DNA of 64,000 nucleotides from contig NZ_CP098806.1 in assembly GCF_023822005.2 (NCBI RefSeq), forward strand, positions 5,764,501 through 5,828,500. The letters run 5' to 3'. This stretch comes from Dyadobacter fanqingshengii (GTDB lineage Bacteria > Bacteroidota > Bacteroidia > Cytophagales > Spirosomataceae). Position numbers and translations under genes: made by a program. The notes below the pieces were generated by a model. That model had not been told where the DNA came from. It did no database searches and was given only the letters and a program-made list of their open reading frames with translations. Position 1 is the first letter of the stretch. Every line of letters starts with the position of its first letter. Shown here piece by piece: positions 1-8,966 of the stretch.

Positions 1-2
1 CA

Positions 3-974
3 GCAGCAGATTACGAGCAGTTTGCATCTACATTCGGGGTTGCGCAACAGGACGTAGAATCTTCCAAGGCCAATGTTTCGGCAGCATTGTATAACATTAA
101 AAGCGCGGAGGCGAGCTTGAAAGACGCTGCTGAGAACCTTCGTAAAACCAGCATATTCGCGCCGGTAAGCGGCGTTGTATCTTTATTGAATGTGGAAGCC
201 GGTGAACGCGTGGTAGGAACTTCCCAGATGGCCGGAACGGAAATGATGCGCATTGCCAACCTCAGTAACATGGAAGTGCGTGTGAATGTGAATGAGAACG
301 ACATTGTGCGCGTTGCGCTGGGCGACACAGCCGAGATCGACGTGGACGCATATAGTGCTTCCGGGCGCAAGTTCAGGGGTATAGTAAAGGAAATTGCAAA
401 CACAGCCGCAGGCCTCGCTTCCTCCACATCCACAAGCACGTCTGTTTCAAGTGCATCCGCTGATGCGGTGACGGAATTTGAAGTGAAGGTGAAAATCTTA
501 AATGAATCGTTCGCTGATCTGCTGATTTCCAAATCAAAAAAATCTTACCCATTTAAGCCTGGAATGACTGCGTCTGTGGAAATTATCACAGAGCGTAAAA
601 ATGATGTGATTTCGGTTCCTATCGCTGCTGTAACCACTAGAAGCACAACGCCCCCCGTGGCAGCAGGCGCGCGTCCCGGAGAGCAATCGGATCAGGCGCC
701 TGCCGAAGAGGATGAGAAAAAACCTAAGAAAGTGGAATTGATCAAAGAAATCGTGTTCATTGATGTGAACGGGAAAGCGGAAATGAAAGAAGTGAAAACC
801 GGGATCAGCGATTTTGAAAATATTGAAATCCTTTCGGGCCTTAAACCTGGTGACAGAATTATCTCCGGACCTTACATTGCAGTGTCGAAAAACCTTAAGA
901 ATGGTGACCTGGTAGAAAAAAAGAAAGAAGAAGTGAAAAAAGACGATAAAAAATCAAATGAAAACGCAAACTGA
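3..974 (+). CDS. HlyD/AcrA-type efflux periplasmic adaptor subunit (5' partial)
   Basis: The frame is open from the window edge, so the N-terminus (signal or anchor, first lipoyl half) is missing; 323 codons are visible. The visible part starts in an alpha-hairpin-like stretch, followed by the second lipoyl half (IFAPVSGVVSLLNVEAGE), a beta-barrel region (MEVRVNVNENDIVRVALGD), and a membrane-proximal domain ending GLKPGDRIISGPYIAV. The C-terminus is a Lys/Glu-rich tail. Adaptors of this family link an inner-membrane ABC or RND pump to a TolC-like channel. The pump partner is not downstream, so it probably lies upstream outside the window. A strong terminator follows. Family assignment is firm; the transported substrate cannot be told. 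Confidence 0.85.
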   Translation, partial: AADYEQFASTFGVAQQDVESSKANVSAALYNIKSAEASLKDAAENLRKTSIFAPVSGVVSLLNVEAGERVVGTSQMAGTEMMRIANLSNMEVRVNVNENDIVRVALGDTAEIDVDAYSASGRKFRGIVKEIANTAAGLASSTSTSTSVSSASADAVTEFEVKVKILNESFADLLISKSKKSYPFKPGMTASVEIITERKNDVISVPIAAVTTRSTTPPVAAGARPGEQSDQAPAEEDEKKPKKVELIKEIVFIDVNGKAEMKEVKTGISDFENIEILSGLKPGDRIISGPYIAVSKNLKNGDLVEKKKEEVKKDDKKSNENAN

Positions 975-1021
975 TACGTTGTAAAAATGTAATAAGTTCG
1001 ATTTAGTTTAGGTTAAAAAAG

Positions 1022-1054
1022 AAAATCCTTGCGGCTTTGCTGCAAGGATTTTTT
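1022..1054 (+). terminator. Rho-independent terminator after the efflux adaptor gene
   Basis: Perfect 11-bp stem AAAATCCTTGC (1022-1032) / GCAAGGATTTT (1042-1052) with a 9-nt loop, running into a T tract. It sits 48 bp after the adaptor stop codon and ends that transcription unit before gpsA. Confidence 0.85.
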
Positions 1055-1134
1055 ATTTTCTGTCAAAATCTTCTCATTTTTGGAAACATTCAATCACATC
1101 CAAATTACGCCTGAACAGCTTTTCAGGCTTCCAA

Positions 1135-2142
1135 ATGAGTTTTTTAAACAACATCAAGATCGCGGTGATAGGAGGGGGCAGCTGGGCAACTGCGCTGATC
1201 AAGATCCTTTGTGAACAAAATAATGTCCAGATCCGGTGGTGGTTACGCAACCAAAAAGACATTGAGCATATCCGGAAATTTCATCACAATCCGAGCTATC
1301 TCAGCGATGTTGTCCTTTCTCCCAAAAAAGTAAAGGTTTTTGAAAAGACCACCGACGCGGTAAAAGGAGCAGATTACGTGATCCTGGCTGTTCCCGCGGC
1401 ATTTGTCCAGGAAGCATTGCGTGATCTGTCCGGCAAACATTTGCAGGGCAAAAGGATCGTTTCGGCCATTAAAGGAATGGTCCCGGACAAGAATATGCTC
1501 ATTACCGACTGGATTTCAAAGGAATACGGCATCGATCTGCACGAAACCTGCGTCATTGCCGGACCTTGCCATGCGGAGGAAGTTGCTTTGGAAAAACAAT
1601 CCTATTTATCCATTGCCTCCACGGAATGCCCCAGCGCTGAGGACTTTGCCAAACTCATGACCTGCCGTTACGTAACAGCCAACCCGCTCGACGATCTTTA
1701 CGGCGTTGAATATGCGGCTGTTATGAAAAATATCATTGCACTGGCCTGTGGGATTACGCACGGTTTGGGTTATGGTGACAATTTTCAGGCGGTGCTCGTC
1801 TCCAACGCCATGCAGGAAATTGGAAATTTCGTGACCGCCCTCGATCCGCGTGAACGCAACATGAGTTCTTCTGCATATCTGGGGGATCTGCTCGTAACGG
1901 CCTATTCCCAGTTCAGCCGAAACCGCCTTTTTGGCAACATGATCGGCCGTGGATACAGCGTTAAGGCGGCGCAATTGGAAATGAAAATGATCGCAGAAGG
2001 TTATTATGCAACCAAAAGCATCACCGAAATGAACAAAATCCACCTCGTAAGCCTGCCGATAACAAATGCTGTTCACCGCATTTTATATGAAGAACAGGCA
2101 CCAGGCATGGTGATGGATGAATTAAAGAAATTATTGAAATAA
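1135..2142 (+). CDS. gpsA: Glycerol-3-phosphate dehydrogenase [NAD(P)+]
   Basis: Cytosolic enzyme that reduces dihydroxyacetone phosphate to sn-glycerol 3-phosphate, the backbone precursor of phospholipids. The 335-residue length is normal for the family. The N-terminal Rossmann fold shows the dinucleotide loop VIGGGSWATAL at about residues 11-21. The C-terminal helical domain carries the conserved lysine segment GVEYAAVMKNIIALACG (about 197-213). The ATG at 1135 puts the nucleotide-binding loop at the usual distance from the N-terminus. It is a single gene between a terminator and a lipoprotein gene and looks like ordinary housekeeping. Confidence 0.93.
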   Translation: MSFLNNIKIAVIGGGSWATALIKILCEQNNVQIRWWLRNQKDIEHIRKFHHNPSYLSDVVLSPKKVKVFEKTTDAVKGADYVILAVPAAFVQEALRDLSGKHLQGKRIVSAIKGMVPDKNMLITDWISKEYGIDLHETCVIAGPCHAEEVALEKQSYLSIASTECPSAEDFAKLMTCRYVTANPLDDLYGVEYAAVMKNIIALACGITHGLGYGDNFQAVLVSNAMQEIGNFVTALDPRERNMSSSAYLGDLLVTAYSQFSRNRLFGNMIGRGYSVKAAQLEMKMIAEGYYATKSITEMNKIHLVSLPITNAVHRILYEEQAPGMVMDELKKLLK

Positions 2143-2201
2143 ATAGCCTGATCGGCCCGAGATAGGGTACTTTTTAAAATCATTACTTTCTCAAACGAAT
2201 T

Positions 2202-3329
2202 ATGCACGTTCCGAAAATCTTGTCTGCAAGTTTACTAACCGGCTTTTTCCTCTCCTCGATCATGTTAACTTCCTGCGGTTCCAAAAAATCGGAGACTGCG
2301 GAAAATGAGATAAAAGATTCATTAGCAAGTAATAAGGAGTTCGTTTTTGGTGATAAGCGTGATTTTGCACAATGTCACGCGTCTACGCTTGTAAGGCTCG
2401 ACAATGGCCAATATTTAATCGCTTGGTTTGGAGGAACGGAGGAAAAAAATCCGGATGTGGGCATATGGGTTTCCAAAGGTGAGCCGGGCAATTGGAGTGC
2501 GCCAAAAGAGGTTGCCAAGATCAGGGAAGACGCACACTGGAATCCGGTGTTGCAAAAAACGGAGGACGGGAAAGTGATTTTATATTTCAAAGTAGGAAAA
2601 GAAATAGCGCATTGGGAAACATGGGTGAAAACTTCGACGGATAATGGTGAAACATGGTCGGACGCATACGAATTGGTGAAGGGGGACAAAGGAGGAAGAG
2701 GTCCTGTAAAAGATAAGCTCATTGAACTATCCAACGGCGATTGGCTGGCAGGCGCATCCAACGAGGTGAACCGCTGGGAAGTTTTTGTGGATAGGAGCAC
2801 AGACAAGGGCAAAACCTGGACTGCAAGCCCATATTTCAAAATTGACACAACAGAAATAAAAGGAAAAGGTGCAATTCAGCCAACATTGTGGGAATCCAAG
2901 CCTGGCAATGTGCATATGCTGGTTAGAACCACCGGCGGGGTGATCGGCAGAAGCGATTCTTTCGACAATGGGAAAACCTGGACGCCTATCAAGAAAACAA
3001 GCTTGCCGAACCCGAACAGCGGAATCGATTTAGCCAAACTGACAGACGGCACATTGGTGCTGGCCTACAACCCGGACGACGAAGACTGGGGATCAAGATC
3101 GCCGCTTTCACTCACATTATCTTACGACAACGGCCAAAACTGGACTGATAAACTCGACATTGCAACGGGCAAAAAGGAAGACGAATATTCCTATCCGGCC
3201 ATTGTTAGTTTCGGAGATTCGGTTGCTGTAACGTATACATTCAACCGCCGGAAAATCGCATTCTGGTCGGGTAGTAAGAAAGACATTGTGGAACTGGCAG
3301 CTAAAAGCAAGAGTAAAGTAGCTCAGTAA
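2202..3329 (+). CDS. Sialidase-like (BNR/Asp-box) lipoprotein
   Basis: A 375-residue exported protein. The N-terminus is a lipoprotein signal with lipobox LTSC (Cys about residue 25). The rest is a predicted beta-propeller with four Asp boxes (S-x-D-x-G-x-T-W type): STDNGETW, STDKGKTW, SFDNGKTW and SYDNGQNW. This fits the BNR_2 sialidase-related family (PF13088). I could not place the full GH33 arginine triad, so hydrolysis of sialic acid is not supported; activity on another surface glycan or a glycan-binding role is equally possible. The neighbours, gpsA and a helicase, give no substrate clue. Its 3' end overlaps the convergent helicase gene by 7 bp. Confidence 0.75.
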   Translation: MHVPKILSASLLTGFFLSSIMLTSCGSKKSETAENEIKDSLASNKEFVFGDKRDFAQCHASTLVRLDNGQYLIAWFGGTEEKNPDVGIWVSKGEPGNWSAPKEVAKIREDAHWNPVLQKTEDGKVILYFKVGKEIAHWETWVKTSTDNGETWSDAYELVKGDKGGRGPVKDKLIELSNGDWLAGASNEVNRWEVFVDRSTDKGKTWTASPYFKIDTTEIKGKGAIQPTLWESKPGNVHMLVRTTGGVIGRSDSFDNGKTWTPIKKTSLPNPNSGIDLAKLTDGTLVLAYNPDDEDWGSRSPLSLTLSYDNGQNWTDKLDIATGKKEDEYSYPAIVSFGDSVAVTYTFNRRKIAFWSGSKKDIVELAAKSKSKVAQ

Positions 3330-4465
3330 CCCATTAATTCCAGGTCATAAGATTCATGCATTTCGACGCGTTTGCCCATTTTCTTCTGGATAATCGTGAA
3401 ATGGTGAACGTCTTCCGGGCAGATCAGGGAAATCGCCTCTCCCGACGCTTCAGCCCGGCCGGTTCTGCCTATTCTGTGCACGTAATCTTTTGGTGATCGT
3501 GGCAGTTCAAAGTTGATCACATAGGGAAGGAATTGAATGTCAATCCCGCGGGAAACAAGATCGGTGGCAACAAGCACCGTCAGTTTACCTGCTTTAAATT
3601 TATTTAGTGCCTCTGTTCTGGCGCCCTGGCTTTTCTTGCTATGCATCGCCATCGCCTGAATTCCATTTTTATTTAGTTTTTCAACCAGATTATCAGCCGT
3701 TCTGGTTGCAGAAACAAACACAAGAACCTGCTTCATTTCCTGTGTTTTGATCAAATAGCGAAGCAATGGTCCCCTTCGGTCGGGATCAACAAAATAACCC
3801 GTTTGCTTGATCAGATCGAGGTTTTGTTCCTCTTCCTCAATCTCAATGCGCACCGGATTTCTGAGTTGCGTTTTATTGATCTGGTCAATTTCTTCACCCA
3901 ATGTTGCTGAAAACAGAATGCTCTGACGCTTTTTGGGCAAAAGAAAAAAGATGTCCTTCATTTCTTCCGCAAAACCCAGATTCAGCATTTTATCGGCCTC
4001 ATCCAAAACCAGGATCTGCGTCTCAGAAATGTTAAGTGCCTTGTGTGACAACAGATCGATCAATCGTCCGGGCGTCGCCACGAGGATTTCAACACCTTGC
4101 AAACTAATCATTTGCGGGTTAATAGAAACGCCACCATATACTGCCAGCGTCTTCACTTTTCTGGGAAGCCTTTCGCCAAATGTTTGAAACACAACCGCAA
4201 TCTGCACCGCCAGCTCGCGTGTGGGAACTAGGATCAATGCAGAAATGTGCCTGTTGGCGGCCGCAGGTTTGTTTTGAAATAATTCCAAAATAGGCAGCAC
4301 AAAGCTGGCCGTTTTCCCTGAACCCGTCTTTGCAATGCCCAGCACATCATTTCCTTTCAAAATAGCCGGAATTGCTTCCTGTTGGATCGGATAAGGTTGA
4401 GTATAATTCTGTTCGGCAATGGTTTTTAATAATGGTTCGGACAAGCCAAGCGATTCGAAAGACAT
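3323..4465 (-). CDS. DEAD-box RNA helicase, RhlE-like
   Basis: ATP-dependent RNA helicase for ribosome assembly or mRNA turnover in the cytosol. Visible motifs in order: Q-motif region (YTQPYPIQQEAIP), Walker A AKTGSGKT, Ia PTRELAVQI, ATPGRLIDLL, II VLDEADKM, III SATL, then the C-terminal RecA-like domain with VATDLVSRGID and VI HRIGRTGRAEASG. At 380 residues it is a bare helicase core without the long basic C-terminal tail found in many RhlE proteins. The gene is single, with its start facing the serine hydrolase gene across 130 bp. On the minus strand the sequence at 4506-4513 reads TATCTTTG, a plausible -7 element. Confidence 0.92.
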   Translation of the reverse strand: MSFESLGLSEPLLKTIAEQNYTQPYPIQQEAIPAILKGNDVLGIAKTGSGKTASFVLPILELFQNKPAAANRHISALILVPTRELAVQIAVVFQTFGERLPRKVKTLAVYGGVSINPQMISLQGVEILVATPGRLIDLLSHKALNISETQILVLDEADKMLNLGFAEEMKDIFFLLPKKRQSILFSATLGEEIDQINKTQLRNPVRIEIEEEEQNLDLIKQTGYFVDPDRRGPLLRYLIKTQEMKQVLVFVSATRTADNLVEKLNKNGIQAMAMHSKKSQGARTEALNKFKAGKLTVLVATDLVSRGIDIQFLPYVINFELPRSPKDYVHRIGRTGRAEASGEAISLICPEDVHHFTIIQKKMGKRVEMHESYDLELMGY

Positions 4466-4595
4466 AAAGTGCTGCGCAGTTGGTCAAAAAATATTTTTGT
4501 AAGCACAAAGATACTATTACCGCAGACAAATCGTCCATGACCTGTCCACAGCCACCCGACCATTTGACTTTTCTGAACATTTATTCTCCATAGAC

Positions 4596-6188
4596 ATGTC
4601 GTACAATCGCAGGGAATTTTTACAACAACTTGGATTTGGTGCATTACAATTAGGCATAATCAGTGCAATTCCGGCATCGGCCTGGGCTGCAACACTACAT
4701 TCCGGGCAGTTACCGAGGAGCTCGCCTGAATCCCAGGGATTGTCGGCAAAAAATATTCTGGATTTCACCAAGGCTGTGGAAGTGGACAAGCTGAATTTGC
4801 ACAGCTTAATGATCCTGCGGCAGGGGAAAGTCGTTGCGGAAGGATGGTGGGCACCTTATGGCCCGGATATGAAGCATACGCTGTATTCACTGAGCAAAAG
4901 TTTTACTTCTACGGCCATCGGACTGGCGGTTGCAGAGAAAAAACTGACCGTTGAAGATAAAGTTTTATCGTTCTTCCCGGATGACAAACCTGCAACCGTG
5001 AGCGCGAACCTGGCTGCTATGCGTGTGAAAGACCTGCTCACCATGTCCACCGGGCATGACAAAGACGCTACGGGACGGGTTAGGGAATCCAATGAAAAGA
5101 ATTGGGTGAAAGCATTCCTTTCGTTACCTGTTGAGCATGAACCCGGGACATTCTTTGTGTACAACAGTGCGGCGACGTATATGCTTTCCGCGATCATTCA
5201 AAAACTCACGGGACAAACCTTGCTGCAATATTTAACGCCACGTTTGTTCGAGCCGCTCGGCATTGACGATCCCGATTGGGAAGTGGATCCGAACGGCATT
5301 AATACAGGCGGCTGGGGACTCCGGATAAAAACAGAGGATATTGCCAAATTTGGGCAGCTTTATCTGCAAAAAGGTGAGTGGAACGGCAAACGCATTTTGC
5401 CGGCAGCATGGGTGGAGGAAGCGACGCGTTCACACATTATGTCCAAAGGCGGTTCCAGAAAACCGGAAGAAAATGACTGGCTGCAAGGATATGGTTATCA
5501 GTTCTGGCGTTGCCGGAATGGCGCTTACCGGGGTGATGGCGCTTATGGGCAATACTGCATTGTAATGCCCAAAGAAGACATGGTGATCGCAATTACCAGT
5601 GAAACGGGCGATATGCAGGCCATTCTGGATCACGTTTGGAATAACATTTTGGCGGCTGTAAAAGCAACGGGCGTTCCTGCTGATAAGGAGATCCAAGCTC
5701 AGCTGCAAAAGAAATTGACCACGCTCGCACTGCCGCTCACTTCGGGAAAGCCAACTGCTGAGTTGACTGCGAAACTGAATAACAAAAGCTTTAAAGTTGC
5801 AGATAATAGCTTGAAAGTGAATAAAGTATCATTTGAATTTGCAAAAGGCTGGTGCCTTTTCAGGATGTATGATGATAAGGGCGAACATTTAATCGTGAAT
5901 GGATTAGGCAATTGGAAAGTGGGATTAACCGATCTTTCAGTGATGCCTCTGAAACTCGTACTAACGCCTGTTCCGGGTGAAAAACTGACAAAAGTGGCCG
6001 GAAACGGGGCCTGGGTTGATGATAATACATTTGAAATGACCTGGCGATTTATCGAAACAGCACATTATGAAACCGTAACTTGCAAATTCGAAGGCGATAC
6101 TGTCCAGGTTGAATTCAAGCGCAGCCTCGCTATTTTAGCCAAAGCAAAAGACGCACGACCTGTTTTGAGTGGCAAGATGCTGGCTTAA
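4596..6188 (+). CDS. Tat-exported serine hydrolase, beta-lactamase / class C family
   Basis: A 530-residue protein of the penicillin-binding-like beta-lactamase family (PF00144), acting in the periplasm as an esterase, peptidase or amidase. The N-terminus has a twin-arginine signal (NRREFLQQLG, then a hydrophobic stretch ending near ASAWA). The SxxK nucleophile motif is in YSLSKSFT (about residues 93-100), YxN-type YNSAA is near residue 188, and a glycine-rich third motif (GDGAYGQY) is near residue 312. A C-terminal domain of about 150 residues follows the catalytic core; its role is not clear from sequence. A true antibiotic beta-lactamase is less likely than an esterase/CubicO-type enzyme. 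Confidence 0.85.
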   Translation: MSYNRREFLQQLGFGALQLGIISAIPASAWAATLHSGQLPRSSPESQGLSAKNILDFTKAVEVDKLNLHSLMILRQGKVVAEGWWAPYGPDMKHTLYSLSKSFTSTAIGLAVAEKKLTVEDKVLSFFPDDKPATVSANLAAMRVKDLLTMSTGHDKDATGRVRESNEKNWVKAFLSLPVEHEPGTFFVYNSAATYMLSAIIQKLTGQTLLQYLTPRLFEPLGIDDPDWEVDPNGINTGGWGLRIKTEDIAKFGQLYLQKGEWNGKRILPAAWVEEATRSHIMSKGGSRKPEENDWLQGYGYQFWRCRNGAYRGDGAYGQYCIVMPKEDMVIAITSETGDMQAILDHVWNNILAAVKATGVPADKEIQAQLQKKLTTLALPLTSGKPTAELTAKLNNKSFKVADNSLKVNKVSFEFAKGWCLFRMYDDKGEHLIVNGLGNWKVGLTDLSVMPLKLVLTPVPGEKLTKVAGNGAWVDDNTFEMTWRFIETAHYETVTCKFEGDTVQVEFKRSLAILAKAKDARPVLSGKMLA

Positions 6189-6245
6189 CCTGTGCGTGAC
6201 GCTCGATTTTAAGTTTAATTTTATTTTCAAAATCAATCCATTTTT

Positions 6246-6800
6246 ATGAAAAAAGCATTTTTCCTTTCCTTGACATTGATCATTGTTGCATTTGCGGCGC
6301 AGGCGCAGAAATTCAGGCCGCTGGATAAAAGTCCGCGTGACATTGCTTACTTTCCTGACCATTTTGCCCACGACCGCAAAGACGGCGAAAAAGCGTTGGT
6401 GAAAGTTTCATACAGCCGTCCTTATTTAAAAGGAAGAGAGGCTTTTGGTAAATTGGAACCTTATGGAAAGGTGTGGAGAACGGGCGCGGACGAATCCACT
6501 GAAATCAAATTTTATCAGGATGCAACATTTGGCGGCAAAAAAATAAAGGCAGGCACCTATTCTCTTTTCACCATTCCGGGCGAAAAAGAATGGACAGTTA
6601 TCCTGAGCTCGGACCTTGATTATTGGGGCGCATACAAGTACAAAGAAGCAAATGATGTGCTTCGCATAACAGCTCCCGTGAAGAACGCAGAAGCGCCGAT
6701 CGAAAATTTCTCGATCATTTTTGAGAAGGTTTCAGACACTTCGGCCAAAATGTTCATGGGCTGGGCTTCATCTGTGGTAGAGGTTCCTGTTAGCTTCTGA
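6246..6800 (+). CDS. DUF2911 domain secreted protein
   Basis: 184 residues with a cleavable signal peptide (hydrophobic core FFLSLTLIIVAFAAQAQ, cleavage near residue 21). The mature part matches the DUF2911 pattern common in Bacteroidota: SPRDIAYFP, KVSYSRPYLKGR, GKVWRTGADESTEI and KAGTYSLFTIPG. The function of the family is unknown; it is expected to be a small beta-rich periplasmic or outer-membrane-associated protein. It follows the serine hydrolase by 57 bp in the same direction, so co-transcription is possible, and is followed by a hairpin terminator. Confidence 0.82.
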   Translation: MKKAFFLSLTLIIVAFAAQAQKFRPLDKSPRDIAYFPDHFAHDRKDGEKALVKVSYSRPYLKGREAFGKLEPYGKVWRTGADESTEIKFYQDATFGGKKIKAGTYSLFTIPGEKEWTVILSSDLDYWGAYKYKEANDVLRITAPVKNAEAPIENFSIIFEKVSDTSAKMFMGWASSVVEVPVSF

Positions 6801-6867
6801 CCAGCGCATTAGTATAGTTCCTGGTTGCCTAATGTGCTCTTTCAAGCAAACTGGCATCATTATTGTA

Positions 6868-6909
6868 AAAAAGCAGATCAATGGTTGAGAAACCGATGAT
6901 CTGCTTTTT
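6868..6909 (+). terminator. Rho-independent terminator after DUF2911 gene
   Basis: Stem AAAAGCAGATCA / TGATCTGCTTTT (left arm ending 6880, right arm starting 6897) with a 16-nt loop and flanking A and T runs on both sides, so it could work in either direction. It separates the DUF2911 gene from the sorbosone-dehydrogenase-like gene. Confidence 0.75.
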
Positions 6910-6929
6910 ATATTAAAATCCATCAACAA

Positions 6930-8198
6930 ATGAAGAGAAATAGCCTCATACTCGCGTGCGCCTGTTTGGCCGTATCACTAGCCGGGTGCAGCAGCAAGGT
7001 TAGCGAAGAAGAAAAGGAAGAAGCCGCAAACAGCGGATCAGATTCAGTAGCAACAGTTACAGACAGCCTGAAATTACCCGCGCCATTCACGACCGAATCG
7101 GTTGAAAACAGGCCCGAGGAAGCCGGATGGCCGGATGGAAAAACGCCGGTGGCCCCGGCAGGTTTTACTGTTACCAAATATGCCGATAAGCTCAAAAGCC
7201 CTCGTTGGACATACGTAGCACCCAATGGTGACGTTTTCGTTGCAGAATCCAATACAAAAAAGAGCGCGGACAGGATCACACTTTTGCGTGATGTAAATAA
7301 AGATGGCAAGCCTGAGATCAGGGAAATTTTCATGGAAAATCTGAAACAGCCGCTCGGAATGCTTGTGTTGAAAGATCACTTCTATGTGGCCAATACGAAT
7401 GGCCTTTACCGATATCCTTACAAAAGCGGTGAAACAAAAATCACAAGCAAAGGAGAAAAGATCGTGGATTTGCCTGCTGGCGGATATAACAATCACTGGA
7501 CGAGGAATTTGGTGGCAAATGCAGACGGCTCCAAAATTTACATTTCGGTTGGATCTGCCAGCAATGTGGCAGATCACGGAATCGATGAGGAAAAGCGGCG
7601 GGCTAATATTTTGGAGGTTAACCCGGACGGATCGGGTGAGAGGATCTATGCGAGCGGCTTGCGAAATCCGGTTGGAATGGACTGGGCTCCAGGCTCAAAT
7701 ATGTTGTGGACGGCTGTGAATGAGCGTGATAAGTTGGGTGACGAGCTGGTGCCGGATTACATTACCAGCGTGAAGGAAGGCGGATTTTATGGCTGGCCAT
7801 ATGCCTATTTTGGTAAAAACGAAGATCCTAGAAGAAAAGGCGAACGGCCTGACCTGGTTGCAAAATCGCTCGTGCCGGATGTGCCTGTTGGATCGCATAC
7901 GGCTTCATTAGGGCTTGCATTTTATGACAAAACACAATTCCCGGCCAAATATCAGAATGGCGCATTCATCGGCCAGCACGGTTCCTGGAACCGCTCGAAA
8001 TTGTCGGGTTACAAGGTTATTTTCGTGCCTTTCAAAAACGGTAAGCCTGCCGGTAAGCCGGAAGATTTTTTGACGGGTTTCGTAGAAAACGAAAAGAAGG
8101 TTTACGGTCGCCCGGTTGGCGTGACGGTTATGGAAGATGGTTCTATGCTAGTCAATGACGACTCCGGAAATACGATATGGCGTGTAAGCGCGAAATAG
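6930..8198 (+). CDS. Sorbosone-dehydrogenase / PQQ-type glucose-sorbosone dehydrogenase-like lipoprotein
   Basis: 422-residue exported lipoprotein (lipobox LAGC, Cys about 20). The body is a six-bladed propeller of the glucose/sorbosone dehydrogenase group. Typical segments are YNNHWTRNLV, SASNVADHG, ASGLRNPVGMDW, GGFYGWPYAYFG and IGQHGSWNRS. Members oxidise aldoses or sorbosone with PQQ in the periplasm. PQQ biosynthesis genes are not in this window, so cofactor and substrate remain open. It is a single gene bounded by hairpins on both sides. Confidence 0.8.
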   Translation: MKRNSLILACACLAVSLAGCSSKVSEEEKEEAANSGSDSVATVTDSLKLPAPFTTESVENRPEEAGWPDGKTPVAPAGFTVTKYADKLKSPRWTYVAPNGDVFVAESNTKKSADRITLLRDVNKDGKPEIREIFMENLKQPLGMLVLKDHFYVANTNGLYRYPYKSGETKITSKGEKIVDLPAGGYNNHWTRNLVANADGSKIYISVGSASNVADHGIDEEKRRANILEVNPDGSGERIYASGLRNPVGMDWAPGSNMLWTAVNERDKLGDELVPDYITSVKEGGFYGWPYAYFGKNEDPRRKGERPDLVAKSLVPDVPVGSHTASLGLAFYDKTQFPAKYQNGAFIGQHGSWNRSKLSGYKVIFVPFKNGKPAGKPEDFLTGFVENEKKVYGRPVGVTVMEDGSMLVNDDSGNTIWRVSAK

Positions 8199-8220
8199 AA
8201 ATAAGCTTTTGGAGATGATT

Positions 8221-8254
8221 AAGCGGCCTGGTCACCAAACCAGGCCGCTTTTTT
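8221..8254 (+). terminator. Rho-independent terminator
   Basis: Perfect 12-bp stem AAGCGGCCTGGT (8221-8232) / ACCAGGCCGCTT (8239-8250) with a 6-nt loop, followed by T4 and a T-rich tail. It ends the sorbosone-dehydrogenase-like gene and rules out long upstream starts for the tetR gene that follows. Confidence 0.9.
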
Positions 8255-8293
8255 GTTTTGGTAAAATAATATTAAAAATAAATGAGCGATTAC

Positions 8294-8324
8294 TTGCAAA
8301 AATATACCGAACGGTATATTTTTG
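8294..8324 (+). promoter_or_regulatory. Promoter of the tetR gene with an overlapping palindromic operator
   Basis: A Bacteroidota-type promoter is visible: TTG at 8294-8296, 20 bp spacer, TATTTTTG (TAnnTTTG) at 8317-8324. A 9-bp perfect inverted repeat with 2-bp centre, AATATACCG-AA-CGGTATATT (8301-8320), fills the spacer and overlaps the -7 box. A repressor bound there would block the promoter. The same half-sites recur before the SDR gene at 8945-8966. That the adjacent TetR protein is the binder is an inference. Confidence 0.75.
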
Positions 8325-8343
8325 CATTGTTAATTTGAAGCAC

Positions 8344-8928
8344 ATGAACAAGGCAGAAAAAACCAGACAATTTATTATTGAAAAAACGGCACCGATTTTC
8401 AATGTAAAAGGCTATTCAGGCACTTCAATTAATGATATGATCGAAGCAACGGGCCTGACGAAAGGAAGCATTTACGGGAATTTTCGGAATAAGGACGAAG
8501 TGGCCCTGGCGGCTTTTGATTTCAACCTGAAAAAAATGTTTACAGCCGTTCAGGCTGAGATGGATGCGCAGAAATCGGTGAAGGAGAAGTTGCTGGTATA
8601 TGTGCGCATTTATGAAAATTTTCTCACTTATCCTTTTCCCGAAGGCGGTTGCCCCATTCTCAACACTTCCATCGAAGCTGACGACACGCATCCGCCACTC
8701 CGCCAAAAAGCAGCCGACGCCATTTATGCCTGGAAAAATAAAATTGAAGCATTATTAAAAAAAGGTGTTGCAGATAATGAGCTAAGCGCTGACATTGACC
8801 CGGAGGATGTTGCCATCACATTGATCGCGCTGGTTGAAGGCGGCATTATGATCAGTAAAGTAACCGGGAAGCTGCAATACAGGAAATCCATAATGAGAGC
8901 CGTGAAAAAAATGATTGACGATTTGTAA
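8344..8928 (+). CDS. TetR/AcrR family transcriptional regulator
   Basis: 194 residues. The N-terminal helix-turn-helix is clear: an AEKTRQFIIEKTAPIFNVKG helix pair, then TSINDMIEATGLTKGSIYGNFRNKDE (about residues 26-51). The rest is the helical ligand-binding domain (YAWKNKIEALLKKGVADNELS). I chose the ATG at 8344 because a longer reading frame from 8209 would run through the upstream terminator and the operator. It lies 71 bp before an SDR gene; both are preceded by nearly the same palindrome, which suggests autoregulation and control of the SDR-DUF2798 pair. The ligand is unknown. Confidence 0.88.
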   Translation: MNKAEKTRQFIIEKTAPIFNVKGYSGTSINDMIEATGLTKGSIYGNFRNKDEVALAAFDFNLKKMFTAVQAEMDAQKSVKEKLLVYVRIYENFLTYPFPEGGCPILNTSIEADDTHPPLRQKAADAIYAWKNKIEALLKKGVADNELSADIDPEDVAITLIALVEGGIMISKVTGKLQYRKSIMRAVKKMIDDL

Positions 8929-8944
8929 CTATTTTTTTAACCAT

Positions 8945-8966
8945 AAATATACCGATCGGTATATTT
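8945..8966. promoter_or_regulatory. Palindromic operator upstream of the SDR gene
   Basis: A perfect 22-bp palindrome built of AAATATACCGA and its complement TCGGTATATTT. It shares the ATATACCG / CGGTATAT arms with the operator at 8301-8320. It lies 16 bp after the tetR stop and 33 bp before the SDR start codon. A near match to a -7 element (AATATTTG, 8967-8974) lies directly beyond it. It is probably the operator through which the TetR protein controls the downstream genes. Confidence 0.75.

Noticed and set aside
2375..2848. A 157-codon reading frame on the minus strand opposite the sialidase-like gene
   Set aside because: It lies wholly within a well-supported gene, has no recognisable domain and low-quality composition, and is a shadow of the real frame.
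8209..8343. 45-residue N-terminal extension of the TetR protein
   Set aside because: It would translate the upstream terminator and the operator/promoter region, and the family begins at the ATG at 8344.
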